A DNA stretch of 20,423 nt from an uncultured Oscillospiraceae bacterium (GCA_934456315.1 CAKSHG010000016.1:1-20423); one strand, 5' to 3'; shown: positions 7,489 through 16,428, numbered from the stretch's first letter. Numbers and translations: made by a program. Notes: a model not told the origin generated them from the letters alone.

Positions 7489-7616
7489 GCAGGAAAGCAG
7501 TCAGCCGGGCGGTGGAGCAGGTCGGATAAACTGTGCAGTATATACAACTAGAGCACAAATCTATTGTAGCAAATAAACAAAAAGCATTTTTGCGATGAAA
7601 AAATCTCAAAACTATC

Positions 7617-7645
7617 TTGCAAAATCCGAATTATTGTTGTATAAT
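7617..7645 (+). promoter_or_regulatory. gdhA promoter
   Basis: TTGCAA at 7617-7622, a 17-bp spacer, and TATAAT at 7640-7645. Transcription would start near 7652, leaving a leader of about 104 nt before the gdhA ATG. The leader contains a short CGCC/GGCG stem but no known riboswitch that I recognise. Confidence 0.8.
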
Positions 7646-7704
7646 GTATTCAGTCGCAGTGAAGCGGCACATATTTCCGCCAGGCATCAGGCGATACTGT
7701 GTAG

Positions 7705-9108
<1,404 letters not shown>

Positions 9109-9125
9109 TCCTGTTGGTCTGAAAC

Positions 9126-9311
9126 ATGAGTGACAAGAAGAATCACACGCTGAAGAAGGACGCGGATCTGGTTCGTGGAAACAGTAATGGTTCCAGGGAC
9201 GTGCACCTGCACAATGAGCTCCACCCCAACGACCGCAAGTCGGGGAAGGGCGCAAAGGAGAGCAAGCAGTTCCACGATAACTGCAACTTCAACCTGAATC
9301 ACACAAAATAA
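9126..9311 (+). CDS. Small hydrophilic protein of unknown function (doubtful)
   Basis: A 61-codon frame, 17 nt after gdhA and immediately before a strong terminator, so it would lie on the gdhA transcript. The predicted product starts MSDKKNHTLKKDADLVRG and is rich in Asn, His, Lys and Asp, with a single Cys and no membrane segment. No convincing ribosome-binding site precedes the ATG, which argues against it. I do not recognise the family. It may be a genuine small protein or merely 3'-UTR sequence. Confidence 0.4.
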   Translation: MSDKKNHTLKKDADLVRGNSNGSRDVHLHNELHPNDRKSGKGAKESKQFHDNCNFNLNHTK

Positions 9312-9315
9312 TGGG

Positions 9316-9347
9316 TATCCCCCTGTCGCTGACAGGGGGATATTTTT
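9316..9347 (+). terminator. gdhA transcript terminator
   Basis: A perfect 12-bp stem (TATCCCCCTGTC at 9316-9327 with GACAGGGGGATA at 9331-9342), a 3-nt loop, and a TTTTT tail to 9347. Confidence 0.93.
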
Positions 9348-9351
9348 GCAT

Positions 9352-9385
9352 AAAAAACGCGGCTGGAAAATCAGCCGCGTTTTTT
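9352..9385 (-). terminator. Terminator of the LytTR regulator gene (bidirectional)
   Basis: A perfect 14-bp stem (AAAAAACGCGGCTG at 9352-9365 with CAGCCGCGTTTTTT at 9372-9385) and a 6-nt loop. The A-run and T-run on either side allow termination in both directions. Its outer edge overlaps the stop codon of the minus-strand regulator gene. Confidence 0.88.
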
Positions 9386-10184
9386 ATTTTCTGTTGATAA
9401 GTTCGGTCAGCTTCTGCTTGATTTCGCTGTACCGTTTGACGGGGACAGGCAGCTCGCTTCCGTCGGACATGATGATACAATAAGGTTTCAGCAGGGTAAT
9501 ATGATCGAGGTTTATTGCATAACATCTATGTATGAGCAGAAAGTTATCCCCTGCATTTTCCATGAACGCGGAGATACTAAGCCGGGCGCTTATATTCCCG
9601 GAGAAACAGTGTATCTGCGAGTTACGACCGTCAGACGTCACATAAAGGATCGCGCTCCGTGATACAAAACGCGTGCAGTCGCTTGTGTCGGTGATGATCA
9701 TTCGGTCGCTGATGGCGGAACGTTCGGCTTCAGATTTTGCCGTGCCGGGCTCCGTACAGAATGAAGCGCTGTAGTCACTGGGGAGCGAGCTGTCCGGCTT
9801 GCTGACCCCGATGTGCTTCAATATGACCTCGCCATTTTTCGTCAGCTCCCACACAAAAACGCAGTACTGCCTTAGCTTCAACTGACCATCTCTGTCGTCG
9901 ACAGGGGAGAGCGTATACTGCCCGATGACGGTGCACGCGCTTCCGCAGTTCTGCGCGATAAGGAACTTTTTGTTGCTAAGCCTGCATTTTGTGCTTTCGC
10001 CGATTACAGTCGCGAGAAAGCCGCAAACCTCCTCCTTGCCCTGGACGAGGTACTGATGGAGTGAATCCGTCAGGCTGAAATCGTCGTCCATATACTTCAG
10101 TAGTTTTTCGTGGTCATGCAGCCAGAAATGCTCAAGGATAGACTGTGTCAGCTCTATCACAAGGGCGGTGTTTTCGCTAGTCAT
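9384..10184 (-). CDS. NTF2-like + LytTR DNA-binding regulator
   Basis: A 266-residue protein. Residues 8-130 (ELTQSILEHFWLHDHEKLLK, then YMDDDFSL, then the strands QYCVFVWEL and VILKHIGVSKPD) fit a SnoaL/NTF2-like cone domain, often a ligand-binding fold. Residues 160-266 are a LytTR DNA-binding domain, recognised by FLLIHRCYAINLDHI, the preceding ISAFME and DGSELPVPVKRYSEIK. No receiver domain, histidine kinase or membrane segment is seen, so it is not a standard two-component response regulator. The ATG at 10184 is chosen over the in-frame TTG at 10193, which lies too close to the GAAAGG box. The gene is transcribed divergently from the injection-system operon and so is a prime candidate for its regulator. 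Confidence 0.75.
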   Translation of the reverse strand: MTSENTALVIELTQSILEHFWLHDHEKLLKYMDDDFSLTDSLHQYLVQGKEEVCGFLATVIGESTKCRLSNKKFLIAQNCGSACTVIGQYTLSPVDDRDGQLKLRQYCVFVWELTKNGEVILKHIGVSKPDSSLPSDYSASFCTEPGTAKSEAERSAISDRMIITDTSDCTRFVSRSAILYVTSDGRNSQIHCFSGNISARLSISAFMENAGDNFLLIHRCYAINLDHITLLKPYCIIMSDGSELPVPVKRYSEIKQKLTELINRK

Positions 10185-10197
10185 TTTGATCAAGCCT

Positions 10198-10243
10198 TTC
10201 TAAATAGATTTCTGTCTGGTACGGATAACAGAATAATTTAGAA
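10198..10243 (-). promoter_or_regulatory. Leader hairpin upstream of the LytTR gene
   Basis: Two stacked perfect stems: TTCTAAAT (10198-10205) with ATTTAGAA (10236-10243), and TTCTGT (10210-10215) with ACAGAA (10228-10233), around a 12-nt loop. In the minus-strand mRNA this hairpin ends right at the GAAAGG ribosome-binding site, so it could modulate translation of the regulator. Confidence 0.5.
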
Positions 10244-10305
10244 AGATGTAAGATGAAATTGAATGATCCGCAGCATTTTATATACTGCGTACCTTCTTGT
10301 TCATT

Positions 10306-10335
10306 ATTATATCATGTTTCGTTATGAATTGTCAA
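10306..10335 (-). promoter_or_regulatory. Promoter of the LytTR regulator gene
   Basis: On the minus strand: TTGACA (10335-10330), an 18-bp spacer, and TATAAT (10311-10306) preceded by TGA. It is close to consensus, so strong basal expression is expected. The leader is about 115 nt. The 10185-10561 stretch holds no gene; it carries this promoter, a leader hairpin, a dyad and the injection-system promoter. Confidence 0.85.
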
Positions 10336-10351
10336 GTACTTTTTAAACTTT

Positions 10352-10399
10352 ATCACAAGATTAACGTGTATAACTAAGTGGTGAAACACGCCTTGTGAT
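10352..10399. promoter_or_regulatory. 48-bp dyad between divergent promoters, candidate regulator site
   Basis: Outer arms ATCACAAG (10352-10359) and CTTGTGAT (10392-10399), and inner arms CGTGT (10365-10369) and ACACG (10386-10390). It lies 16 bp upstream of the LytTR gene's -35 and 46 bp upstream of the injection-system -35, a position suited to an activator or to repression by looping. The left 11 bases, TATCACAAGAT (10351-10361), recur exactly over the XRE operator (7217-7227). The bound protein is unknown. Confidence 0.5.
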
Positions 10400-10445
10400 G
10401 ATCTGGCTTTTGGTTACCTGTGAATGGTCATTCGTGCATTTTGTA

Positions 10446-10474
10446 TTGATATTCCGTTTTCTTCCTGGTATAAT
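10446..10474 (+). promoter_or_regulatory. Promoter of the contractile injection system operon
   Basis: TTGATA at 10446-10451, a 17-bp spacer, and TATAAT at 10469-10474 preceded by TGG (extended -10). Transcription should start near 10481, giving a leader of about 80 nt. No comparably clear promoter is seen further down, so the downstream genes are probably one long operon. Confidence 0.85.
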
Positions 10475-10561
10475 GAACACAATACACGCGTCAGATAGTC
10501 CGCGAACTGTGCGATTCTGTGAAATATCGTAACAAACAATATGGATATTTGAGGAACTTAC

Positions 10562-11704
10562 ATGGCTGGATATACCCTGCTAAAAAGGAACAAAACCGCC
10601 CTAAAAGGCAGACAGAAGCAAAACAAGGCGCGAAATTACGTCCGCCCGGAAGCAGTTCAATACTTGTCCTCGGGCATTCCGAAAAGCATTGACCCGGTTT
10701 ATGCGCTTACCAATGAATTCACAAAGCGGTTTGACGCTCTCGGCATGTTTTATTCCGGCAAGATGGGGAACGCGACACAAGCGGATAAAATTTCAGATGG
10801 GAATGAGAATCCCGGTTCAGGCGACTCGATTGCGGATAAACATAAAACACACGAGTCACCTGAATATGTCCATTCACGCCATGAATTAAATGAATGCCAA
10901 TTTGCAGAACGGTTTTCGTCTTATGCGTTCCGCGGAGGGAAGCTGGCTGCTGCGGTGATGGCTGGTCAGGGGAAACAGATGTTCACCCTGTGCCTTTCAA
11001 GGGCGCTCGGCAGGACATATCATGGCGCGGAACGCCAGAAGAAAGTCATGGGGGAGTCTGCGGCGGAAAGGGCGGTCGGCGGTATGTCCTCCAGTGTTCG
11101 CTTCAACCGGGACGCGCAGTCGGCGGTGAGTATCGTCACCGATACGACGCGCGGAAGCTCAAGGTTGCTGGAGCTTTTCACAAGGCTTGCCAGCGACAGC
11201 GGTCAGCAGCCCGAACACCCGCTAGAAATGAACGACGTCGACACGCTGCAGATAGCATTCCCGTTCCTGCGGACGGAGGACGACAAGGCGTCGATTAACC
11301 GCTGCCGCGCCCGGCTCAAGGAGCTTGAAAACTGCGGAGATACTGCTTCGCGGCAGACTTCGCGCCTGCTTCGGTCGGCGCTTGTGAAGCAGACCGCCGT
11401 ACTGCGGCGCAAGGAGGAGCAGAAACGCTGCTTCCTGACGAAGCTCAACGAAATAAGCAGAAACGTCCGCGAAGCGGAAAAGCTTTTCAGCTCCGACGGA
11501 TTCGCCGAACAGGCTCTGGACGACGCGGCGGAACTGATGGAGGATATCCCTCCGGACGACGGCAGGCGGCGTAAGGCGGCGTTTGACGTAGCGTCGGCGG
11601 TGGCGGACTTCATATCGGGACTTGGTGGTGAGGAGCATGGAGCATTACAGCAGTCAGAACCGCAGCGGGAGGATACTCCACAGCGGGAAGAAACCGGCAG
11701 GTGA
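10562..11704 (+). CDS. Unknown 380-residue protein, first gene of the injection-system operon
   Basis: I do not recognise a family. The N-terminal ~30 residues are strongly basic (LLKRNKTALKGRQKQNKARN). Residues ~75-110 are polar and look disordered. From about 230 to 320 the protein is helical with coiled-coil character (CRARLKELENC, then a long Arg/Lys/Glu helix). The C-terminus (DVASAVADFISGLGGEE, then Gln/Glu-rich) looks flexible. No signal peptide or membrane segment is seen. A TGAGGAAC box supports the ATG. The first ~350 nt are visibly more AT-rich, with different codon use from the remainder. Being first in the operon, it might be a cargo, regulatory or baseplate-associated factor; this is inference only. 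Confidence 0.75.
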   Translation: MAGYTLLKRNKTALKGRQKQNKARNYVRPEAVQYLSSGIPKSIDPVYALTNEFTKRFDALGMFYSGKMGNATQADKISDGNENPGSGDSIADKHKTHESPEYVHSRHELNECQFAERFSSYAFRGGKLAAAVMAGQGKQMFTLCLSRALGRTYHGAERQKKVMGESAAERAVGGMSSSVRFNRDAQSAVSIVTDTTRGSSRLLELFTRLASDSGQQPEHPLEMNDVDTLQIAFPFLRTEDDKASINRCRARLKELENCGDTASRQTSRLLRSALVKQTAVLRRKEEQKRCFLTKLNEISRNVREAEKLFSSDGFAEQALDDAAELMEDIPPDDGRRRKAAFDVASAVADFISGLGGEEHGALQQSEPQREDTPQREETGR

Positions 11705-11999
11705 CCGGAGGTCCGCACAGCGAACCGAACAGCGTTCAGCCGCTGCCGCAGCTGAACGGGCGCTGGGTCACAGCTTTCCGGGGGTTCCCGGGGAGTACCT
11801 GCTGTCTGCGGGAAACCAGTTTCTGCTCCGCTCGGCGGAGAGGGCGAATCAGGCGGTGCGCGCTCCGGAGCTGCGGTTTTCGGAAAGCTCCCCGGTGAAC
11901 AGTTTCGCCCCGGGTGAGGTCGCGGACTGCCAGCTCCCCGGTTTCACCGGGAATCTTGTCGGCATAACGAGCCTTGACGGCATTCCCGGAGGTCTGTGA
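11637..11999 (+). CDS. Unknown 120-residue injection-system operon protein
   Basis: No family recognised. The N-terminal half is basic and polar. The C-terminal half (FPGVPGEYLLSAGNQFLLRS, later FAPGEVADCQLPGFTGN and SLDGIPGGL) is rich in Gly, Pro and hydrophobics and resembles a small beta-rich domain. It overlaps the end of the upstream gene by 68 nt in another frame, and its stop (TGA) overlaps the next ATG by one base, so the genes are translationally linked. The start is uncertain: TTG 11622, GTG 11625/11628 and ATG 11637 are all in frame. ATG 11637 is chosen because a GGTGG stretch lies 8 nt upstream. Confidence 0.65.
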   Translation: MEHYSSQNRSGRILHSGKKPAGDRRSAQRTEQRSAAAAAERALGHSFPGVPGEYLLSAGNQFLLRSAERANQAVRAPELRFSESSPVNSFAPGEVADCQLPGFTGNLVGITSLDGIPGGL

Positions 12000-12376
12000 T
12001 GGAGCTTTCCGGTATCGTCAGAAACGAGCTGCTGCTGAATGGGATAAACTTTATCGAGGAATTCGGCGCGTTCCAGATGACAATGACGAGCGGTCAGAGA
12101 TGCTGGCGTTGCATTATTTTCACCGTTGAAAACGAGCTTGTATGCTGCTCGCAGTTCCCGTGGAAAACCAGTGCGGCGGCGTTGAGCGTGCTGGGTCAGC
12201 TCAATTCGGAGGTGTGCCTGGGCTGCTTTTTGCTGAAGGACAGCCGCGTTTTGTACCGCTGCGGCGCTGTGGTCAGCGACCCGCTGGAGGTTGGCGAAAC
12301 GCTGATATCACTGCTGCGGCTGAACGGGAATACCGTATGCCGGTTCTGGGAAAGAGTAAAGAGCTGCGGAGGTTGA
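11999..12376 (+). CDS. YbjN/CesT-chaperone-like protein of the injection-system operon
   Basis: A 125-residue protein. The pattern is an N-terminal helix, a run of beta strands (FQMTMTS, CWRCIIFTVENELVCCSQFP), a helix ending SVLGQLNSEVCLGCFLLKD, another strand pair (RVLYRCGAVVSD) and a long final helix. That order is that of the YbjN / type III secretion chaperone (CesT/SycE-like) fold, where LN-x-E-x3-G-x-F is typical. Such proteins hold partner proteins in a secretion- or assembly-competent state. It starts at ATG 11999 (GGAGG six bases upstream), sharing one base with the previous stop, and ends one base before the ATPase gene. A role as cargo or subunit chaperone is inferred. The Cys content (seven residues) is high. 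Confidence 0.6.
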   Translation: MELSGIVRNELLLNGINFIEEFGAFQMTMTSGQRCWRCIIFTVENELVCCSQFPWKTSAAALSVLGQLNSEVCLGCFLLKDSRVLYRCGAVVSDPLEVGETLISLLRLNGNTVCRFWERVKSCGG

Positions 12377-12377
12377 G

Positions 12378-14522
12378 ATGAGCATTGATTTTTCCGGCGC
12401 GGGGAAGCGCTTTGCGAGCCAGAACGAGCTTCTGGACTGCTTTGCGGATATCCTCGACCTTCATATATACTACTTCTACAAATACCACTACTGGGTAAGC
12501 CCGGAAAACAGCATTCAGGGAATGCTGGGTGTGGTCGTTACCCGGGAGGAGTTCGAAAAAGGGCTTCTGCGCACGTCCGGCAGCACCGCATGGGAAAGCC
12601 TGACGGAGGAGGAACGCTCCGAGCTTGAAATGACCCGGGAGTACTTTTTCAGCCGGGTGATAGCCACGCCGGACGACTGCGGGTTTCCGCTGTTCGGAGT
12701 TGAAAATGCGTTCCGGACGGACAGATTCCGGTTCCTGACGGTGCTGACCCTGTTCTGCTGCGACGTCGACCGCCGATATGAAAAGCTGTTCGCGTTTTTG
12801 CAGGACGACATCACGAAGAAGCTCCCGACCGCTGACACGCTGATACGTCTGTGGGCGGAGCCAGGGGAGCGTATCTCGGAGCATTTCAGCTGCTTTTCCG
12901 ACCAGGACGCCCTGATGAAATACCTCTGCGTACCCGGCGAGGGAACGCTCTGCACGCGGCAGCTGCGGCTTTCGGAGCCGATACTGCGGTACCTTTCCGG
13001 CGGGGAGTGCTGCTATCCTTACTACGACGGCAGCAGCGACCCGGGTCCGCTCTACATAATGGGCGGGATTGCCGGACAGGCGGCGGGCGCCGTGCGGCGA
13101 TCCCGGGAGGGCGCGGCCGCAGTAATATGCATGTGCGGAAAGCGCGGCAGCGGCAGGAAGCACCTGATAAAGCACTGCGCCAGGGAATGCGGCGAGAGCG
13201 TCGTATTTTTCCCGGCGGCGGAGCTGATCTCCGCAGAGAGCGCTGCGGAAGCGTTCCGGAGGGCGGTCTGCGAAGCGGCTCCCAGGGGAGCGGCGCTGTG
13301 CGTTACCGATTTCGGGCAGCTCCTCGAGGAGGAAAACCGCGCGAAGCTGGCGGAACTGTCAGCCGAGCTTTCAGACAGCGGCGGCTTCTTCGGGACTCAC
13401 ATATACATTACGACTGAGCAGCGCTGGCAGACTGACGTTCCCACCGGAATGCTCATGCTGACGCTGGAGCTGCCGGACACCGACGAGGAGCAGCGCCTCA
13501 CTCTGTGGGAGCACGCGCTGCGGGGTCTGCGGCTCACCGAGCCGGCCGACCCGGCGGAGATGGCTGCGAAGTTCCGGTTCACTGCTGGACAGATTTTCGC
13601 GGCTGCGGAGCGCGCGGGGGAGCTTTCCCCGGACGGCGGCGTAACTCCGGAGCTTCTCCACGATTGCTGCTACGCGCAGGTGGTTGTCGGGCTGAATACG
13701 CTCGCCGCGCCGATAAAGCCCGCCTACAGCTGGGAGGACCTTGTGCTCCCCGAGGCTGAAATAGAGCTGCTGAAAAGCGCCCTGACCCATGTGAAGTACC
13801 GCCACAAGGTCTACACGGAGTGGGGTTTCTCGAAGAAAGCCGCATACGGCAGAGGGCTGTCGGTGCTGTTTTCGGGACCTCCGGGGACGGGAAAGACGAT
13901 GGCGGCGCAGGTCATCACGAATCAGCTGCACATGCAGCTTTTCAAGGTGCAGCTGTCGCAGGTCATCAGCAAGTACATCGGCGAAACCGAAAAGAACCTG
14001 CGCCGGGTGTTCACCGAAGCCAAAAACGCGAACTGCGTGCTGTTCTTCGATGAAACAGACGCCCTTTTCGGGAAGCGCTCCGAGGTGAAGGATTCCCACG
14101 ACCGCCACGCGAACATCGAAACCGCGTATCTTCTACAGCAGATGGAGGAGTACGACGGAGTGGTGCTGATGGCGACGAACCTGCTCCAGAACATTGATGA
14201 AGCGTTCATGCGGCGTATCAGCTTTGTGGTGCAGTTTCCGTTCCCGGACGTCCCCACGCGGAAGCTCCTGTGGCAGAAAATGCTGGACGCGAAGGCTCCC
14301 GTTGAGAATATCGACTGGGATTTCCTCGCGGAGAATTTCAAGATGGCGGGCGGAAACATCAAGAACTGTATTATCCACGCGGCTTTCCTGGCGGCGGAGG
14401 AGGGCGTTCCGATAGGAATGCGCCAGCTGCTCACCGGGATAGTCAACGAGCAGCGCAAGAACAACACCGTTGTGCTGCGCGAGGATCTGAAGCAGTATGC
14501 CGACCTTGTTTTCGGCAGTTGA
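12378..14522 (+). CDS. eCIS AAA+ ATPase with degenerate first and intact second AAA module
   Basis: A 714-residue cytoplasmic ATPase like those encoded in eCIS loci (Afp15-type). Residues 1-~235 form a helical N-terminal region. A first P-loop-like site at 252-262 reads MCGKRGSGRKH, where the usual GK(T/S) is replaced by Arg-Lys, so this module is probably inactive or structural. The second module (~460-700) is complete: Walker A GPPGTGKT at 500-507, Walker B VLFFDETD with D558-E559, sensor 1 MATNLLQNIDEAF, and RR just after as the arginine finger. In eCIS the ATPase is required for particle production; exact action is unsettled. The gene starts 1 nt after the chaperone-like gene's stop, behind GGAGG. 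Confidence 0.88.
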   Translation: MSIDFSGAGKRFASQNELLDCFADILDLHIYYFYKYHYWVSPENSIQGMLGVVVTREEFEKGLLRTSGSTAWESLTEEERSELEMTREYFFSRVIATPDDCGFPLFGVENAFRTDRFRFLTVLTLFCCDVDRRYEKLFAFLQDDITKKLPTADTLIRLWAEPGERISEHFSCFSDQDALMKYLCVPGEGTLCTRQLRLSEPILRYLSGGECCYPYYDGSSDPGPLYIMGGIAGQAAGAVRRSREGAAAVICMCGKRGSGRKHLIKHCARECGESVVFFPAAELISAESAAEAFRRAVCEAAPRGAALCVTDFGQLLEEENRAKLAELSAELSDSGGFFGTHIYITTEQRWQTDVPTGMLMLTLELPDTDEEQRLTLWEHALRGLRLTEPADPAEMAAKFRFTAGQIFAAAERAGELSPDGGVTPELLHDCCYAQVVVGLNTLAAPIKPAYSWEDLVLPEAEIELLKSALTHVKYRHKVYTEWGFSKKAAYGRGLSVLFSGPPGTGKTMAAQVITNQLHMQLFKVQLSQVISKYIGETEKNLRRVFTEAKNANCVLFFDETDALFGKRSEVKDSHDRHANIETAYLLQQMEEYDGVVLMATNLLQNIDEAFMRRISFVVQFPFPDVPTRKLLWQKMLDAKAPVENIDWDFLAENFKMAGGNIKNCIIHAAFLAAEEGVPIGMRQLLTGIVNEQRKNNTVVLREDLKQYADLVFGS

Positions 14523-14598
14523 ACAGGTTAGTTTATCCGACAGGATCTACTATAAACGAAGCTCTGCTGTCCGGCGGACTTCACAAAATTTATTTGAG

Positions 14599-14652
14599 AG
14601 GAGGCACTGATCTTCCATCAGCCGCAGGGCTGACGGAGATCAGAAACAAGTT
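14599..14652 (+). promoter_or_regulatory. Shine-Dalgarno separated from the sheath ATG by a strong hairpin
   Basis: The only good ribosome-binding site before the sheath gene, AGGAGG at 14599-14604, is 48 nt from the ATG. The sequence between folds into a hairpin. The outer stem is 14608-14616 with 14635-14642 (one bulged T), the inner stem is CAGCC (14619-14623) with GGCTG (14628-14632), and the loop is GCAG. Folding would leave about 13 unpaired bases between site and ATG. This may be a structure-dependent ribosome site. Confidence 0.5.
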
Positions 14653-16428
14653 ATGCCAGAGTATTTATCCCCAGGTGTGTATGTTGAAGAGTACGAGTCC
14701 GGCGCAGTTCCCATGGAAGGCGTTGGAACGAGCACGGCAGGCTTCGTAGGTCTTGCAGAGAAAGGCGACGTCATCGGAAAGCCGCAGCTGGTAACGAGTT
14801 TCAGCGATTATATCCGCATTTTCGGCGGGTACCTTTCCGAAACGAAGTATGGCGACAAGCGCTACCTGCCCTATGCAGTGGAGCACTTCTTCATCAACGG
14901 CGGTTCCAGGGCGTTCGTTATGAGAGTTTGCCCATCTGACGCGAAGTGCGCTTCCACCAAGAGCGAGTCTGTTCTTAGCTTCACCGCAAAGAATCCCGGC
15001 GAGTGGGGCAACCGCGTCAAGGTGACCGTTTCCCCGGTATCCCGTGTCAAGACCCAGGTCTATGAGGTGGACGGAAACAGTGCGACAGTCCGCAGCGTTG
15101 ACGGCTTCAACATCGGCGACGTTGTTGAATTTGCAGACGGGAAAAGCTCCGTCTACAACAGGATAACCGCCATCGAGGAAAAGACCATTTCCTTTGAGAA
15201 TCCCGTTAACCCCTCCATCATCGACAAGAACCTCGTCCCCGCGAAGTTCATCAAGTCCAGCGAGATTGACGTATCCGTAAAGTACGGCGATGTCAAGGAG
15301 GACTACCTGTTCGTATCGCTCAACACCGAGTCCGCGGACTACATCTGCTCCAGAATGTTCCGCAGCGAGCTGGTCACCGTTGAGGTGCTCGCAAAGGCTG
15401 GCGCAAAGCCCGCTCCCGAGGCAAAGGACAAGGAAAAGAAGGACGCTCCCGCTCCCGCTCCGGCGGCTTCCGGTATCGTTTCGCCGTTCGACGCAGTAGG
15501 CGGAAAGGGCGACGCTATGATACTCCAGCTCACCGGCGGCACGGACGGAAACGCCGACGCCGTAGCTGCTTCCGACTACATCGGAAAGGACGGCGGACCC
15601 GGCAGAAGGACCGGTATCCAGGCGTTCATCGAGAATTCCGACGTGAGCATAATGTCAGTCCCCGGCGTCACTATCCCGGAGGTGCAGATGTCCCTCATCG
15701 CACACTGCGAGAACATGAAGAGCCGCTTTGCTGTGCTCGACATGCCGAAGGACAGGAAGAAAACAGACGAGCTGCTGGAATACCGCGACATGTTCGACTC
15801 CAGCTATGCGGCGTTCTACCACCCCTGGATACAGATATTCGATCCGCTTTCCAAAAAGAACGTGTTCGCGCCGCCCTCCGGCTCCGTGCTGGGCGTTTAC
15901 GCGCGCACCGATAACACCGTAGGCGTACATAAGGCGCCCGCAAACGAGGTAGTGCGCTCCTGCACGGGTCTTGCGAGCAGCTACAACACCGCCGAGCAGG
16001 ATCTCCTGAATCCCAAGGGTGTTAACCTTATCCGCTCCTTCCCTGGCAGAGGGATCCGCATCTGGGGCGCAAGGACGGCTTCCTCCAACGCTACATGGAA
16101 GTACGTCAATGTACGCCGCCTGTTCATTTACCTGGAGGAATCCATTCGTGCAAACACCAACTGGGTAGTATTCGAGCCGAACACCGAAGCGCTCTGGGGC
16201 AGGGTAAAGCGGACAGTGGAGATGTTCCTCGCCAGCACCTGGAGGAGCGGCGCGCTTGCCGGCACATCGCCGTCCGAGGCGTTCTTTGTTGACATCGGCA
16301 GGAACACCATGACCCAGGACGACATCGACAACGGCAGACTTATCTGCGTTATAGGCGTAGCCCCGGTAAAGCCCGCTGAATTCGTTGTATTCAGAATAGG
16401 TCAGTACACCAGCGAGAGCAACGGCTGA
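14653..16428 (+). CDS. Contractile tail sheath protein (eCIS)
   Basis: A 591-residue phage-tail-sheath protein (Afp2-4/T4 gp18 family) that forms the contractile outer barrel. The N-terminus PEYLSPGVYVEEYESGAVP followed by STAGFVGLAEKG is the classic sheath start, which interlocks neighbouring subunits. The C-terminus has the conserved wall segments TWRSGALAGTSPSEAFFVDI, NTMTQDDIDNGRL and VIGVAPVKPAEFVVF. Between them is a less conserved insertion with a Lys/Pro/Ala/Glu-rich linker at about residues 251-275, likely surface exposed. It is the only sheath gene in the window. The start matches the family N-terminus but lacks a close ribosome-binding site. A weak TATAAA near 14551 hints at an internal promoter but has no good -35. 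Confidence 0.95.
   Translation: MPEYLSPGVYVEEYESGAVPMEGVGTSTAGFVGLAEKGDVIGKPQLVTSFSDYIRIFGGYLSETKYGDKRYLPYAVEHFFINGGSRAFVMRVCPSDAKCASTKSESVLSFTAKNPGEWGNRVKVTVSPVSRVKTQVYEVDGNSATVRSVDGFNIGDVVEFADGKSSVYNRITAIEEKTISFENPVNPSIIDKNLVPAKFIKSSEIDVSVKYGDVKEDYLFVSLNTESADYICSRMFRSELVTVEVLAKAGAKPAPEAKDKEKKDAPAPAPAASGIVSPFDAVGGKGDAMILQLTGGTDGNADAVAASDYIGKDGGPGRRTGIQAFIENSDVSIMSVPGVTIPEVQMSLIAHCENMKSRFAVLDMPKDRKKTDELLEYRDMFDSSYAAFYHPWIQIFDPLSKKNVFAPPSGSVLGVYARTDNTVGVHKAPANEVVRSCTGLASSYNTAEQDLLNPKGVNLIRSFPGRGIRIWGARTASSNATWKYVNVRRLFIYLEESIRANTNWVVFEPNTEALWGRVKRTVEMFLASTWRSGALAGTSPSEAFFVDIGRNTMTQDDIDNGRLICVIGVAPVKPAEFVVFRIGQYTSESNG

Noticed and set aside
12273..13175. Minus-strand frame (300 codons) opposite the ATPase N-terminal region
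   Set aside because: Shadow of GC-rich coding sequence; no supporting signals.
14529..14556. Internal promoter before the sheath (TATAAA near 14551)
   Set aside because: The -35 position (TTAGTT) is poor, so it is not supported well enough to list as a feature.
14519..14749. 76-codon frame between the ATPase and the sheath, starting with TTG
   Set aside because: It has no ribosome-binding site, overlaps the sheath gene by almost 100 nt in another frame, and its product has no recognisable features; the region is better explained by the hairpin leader.
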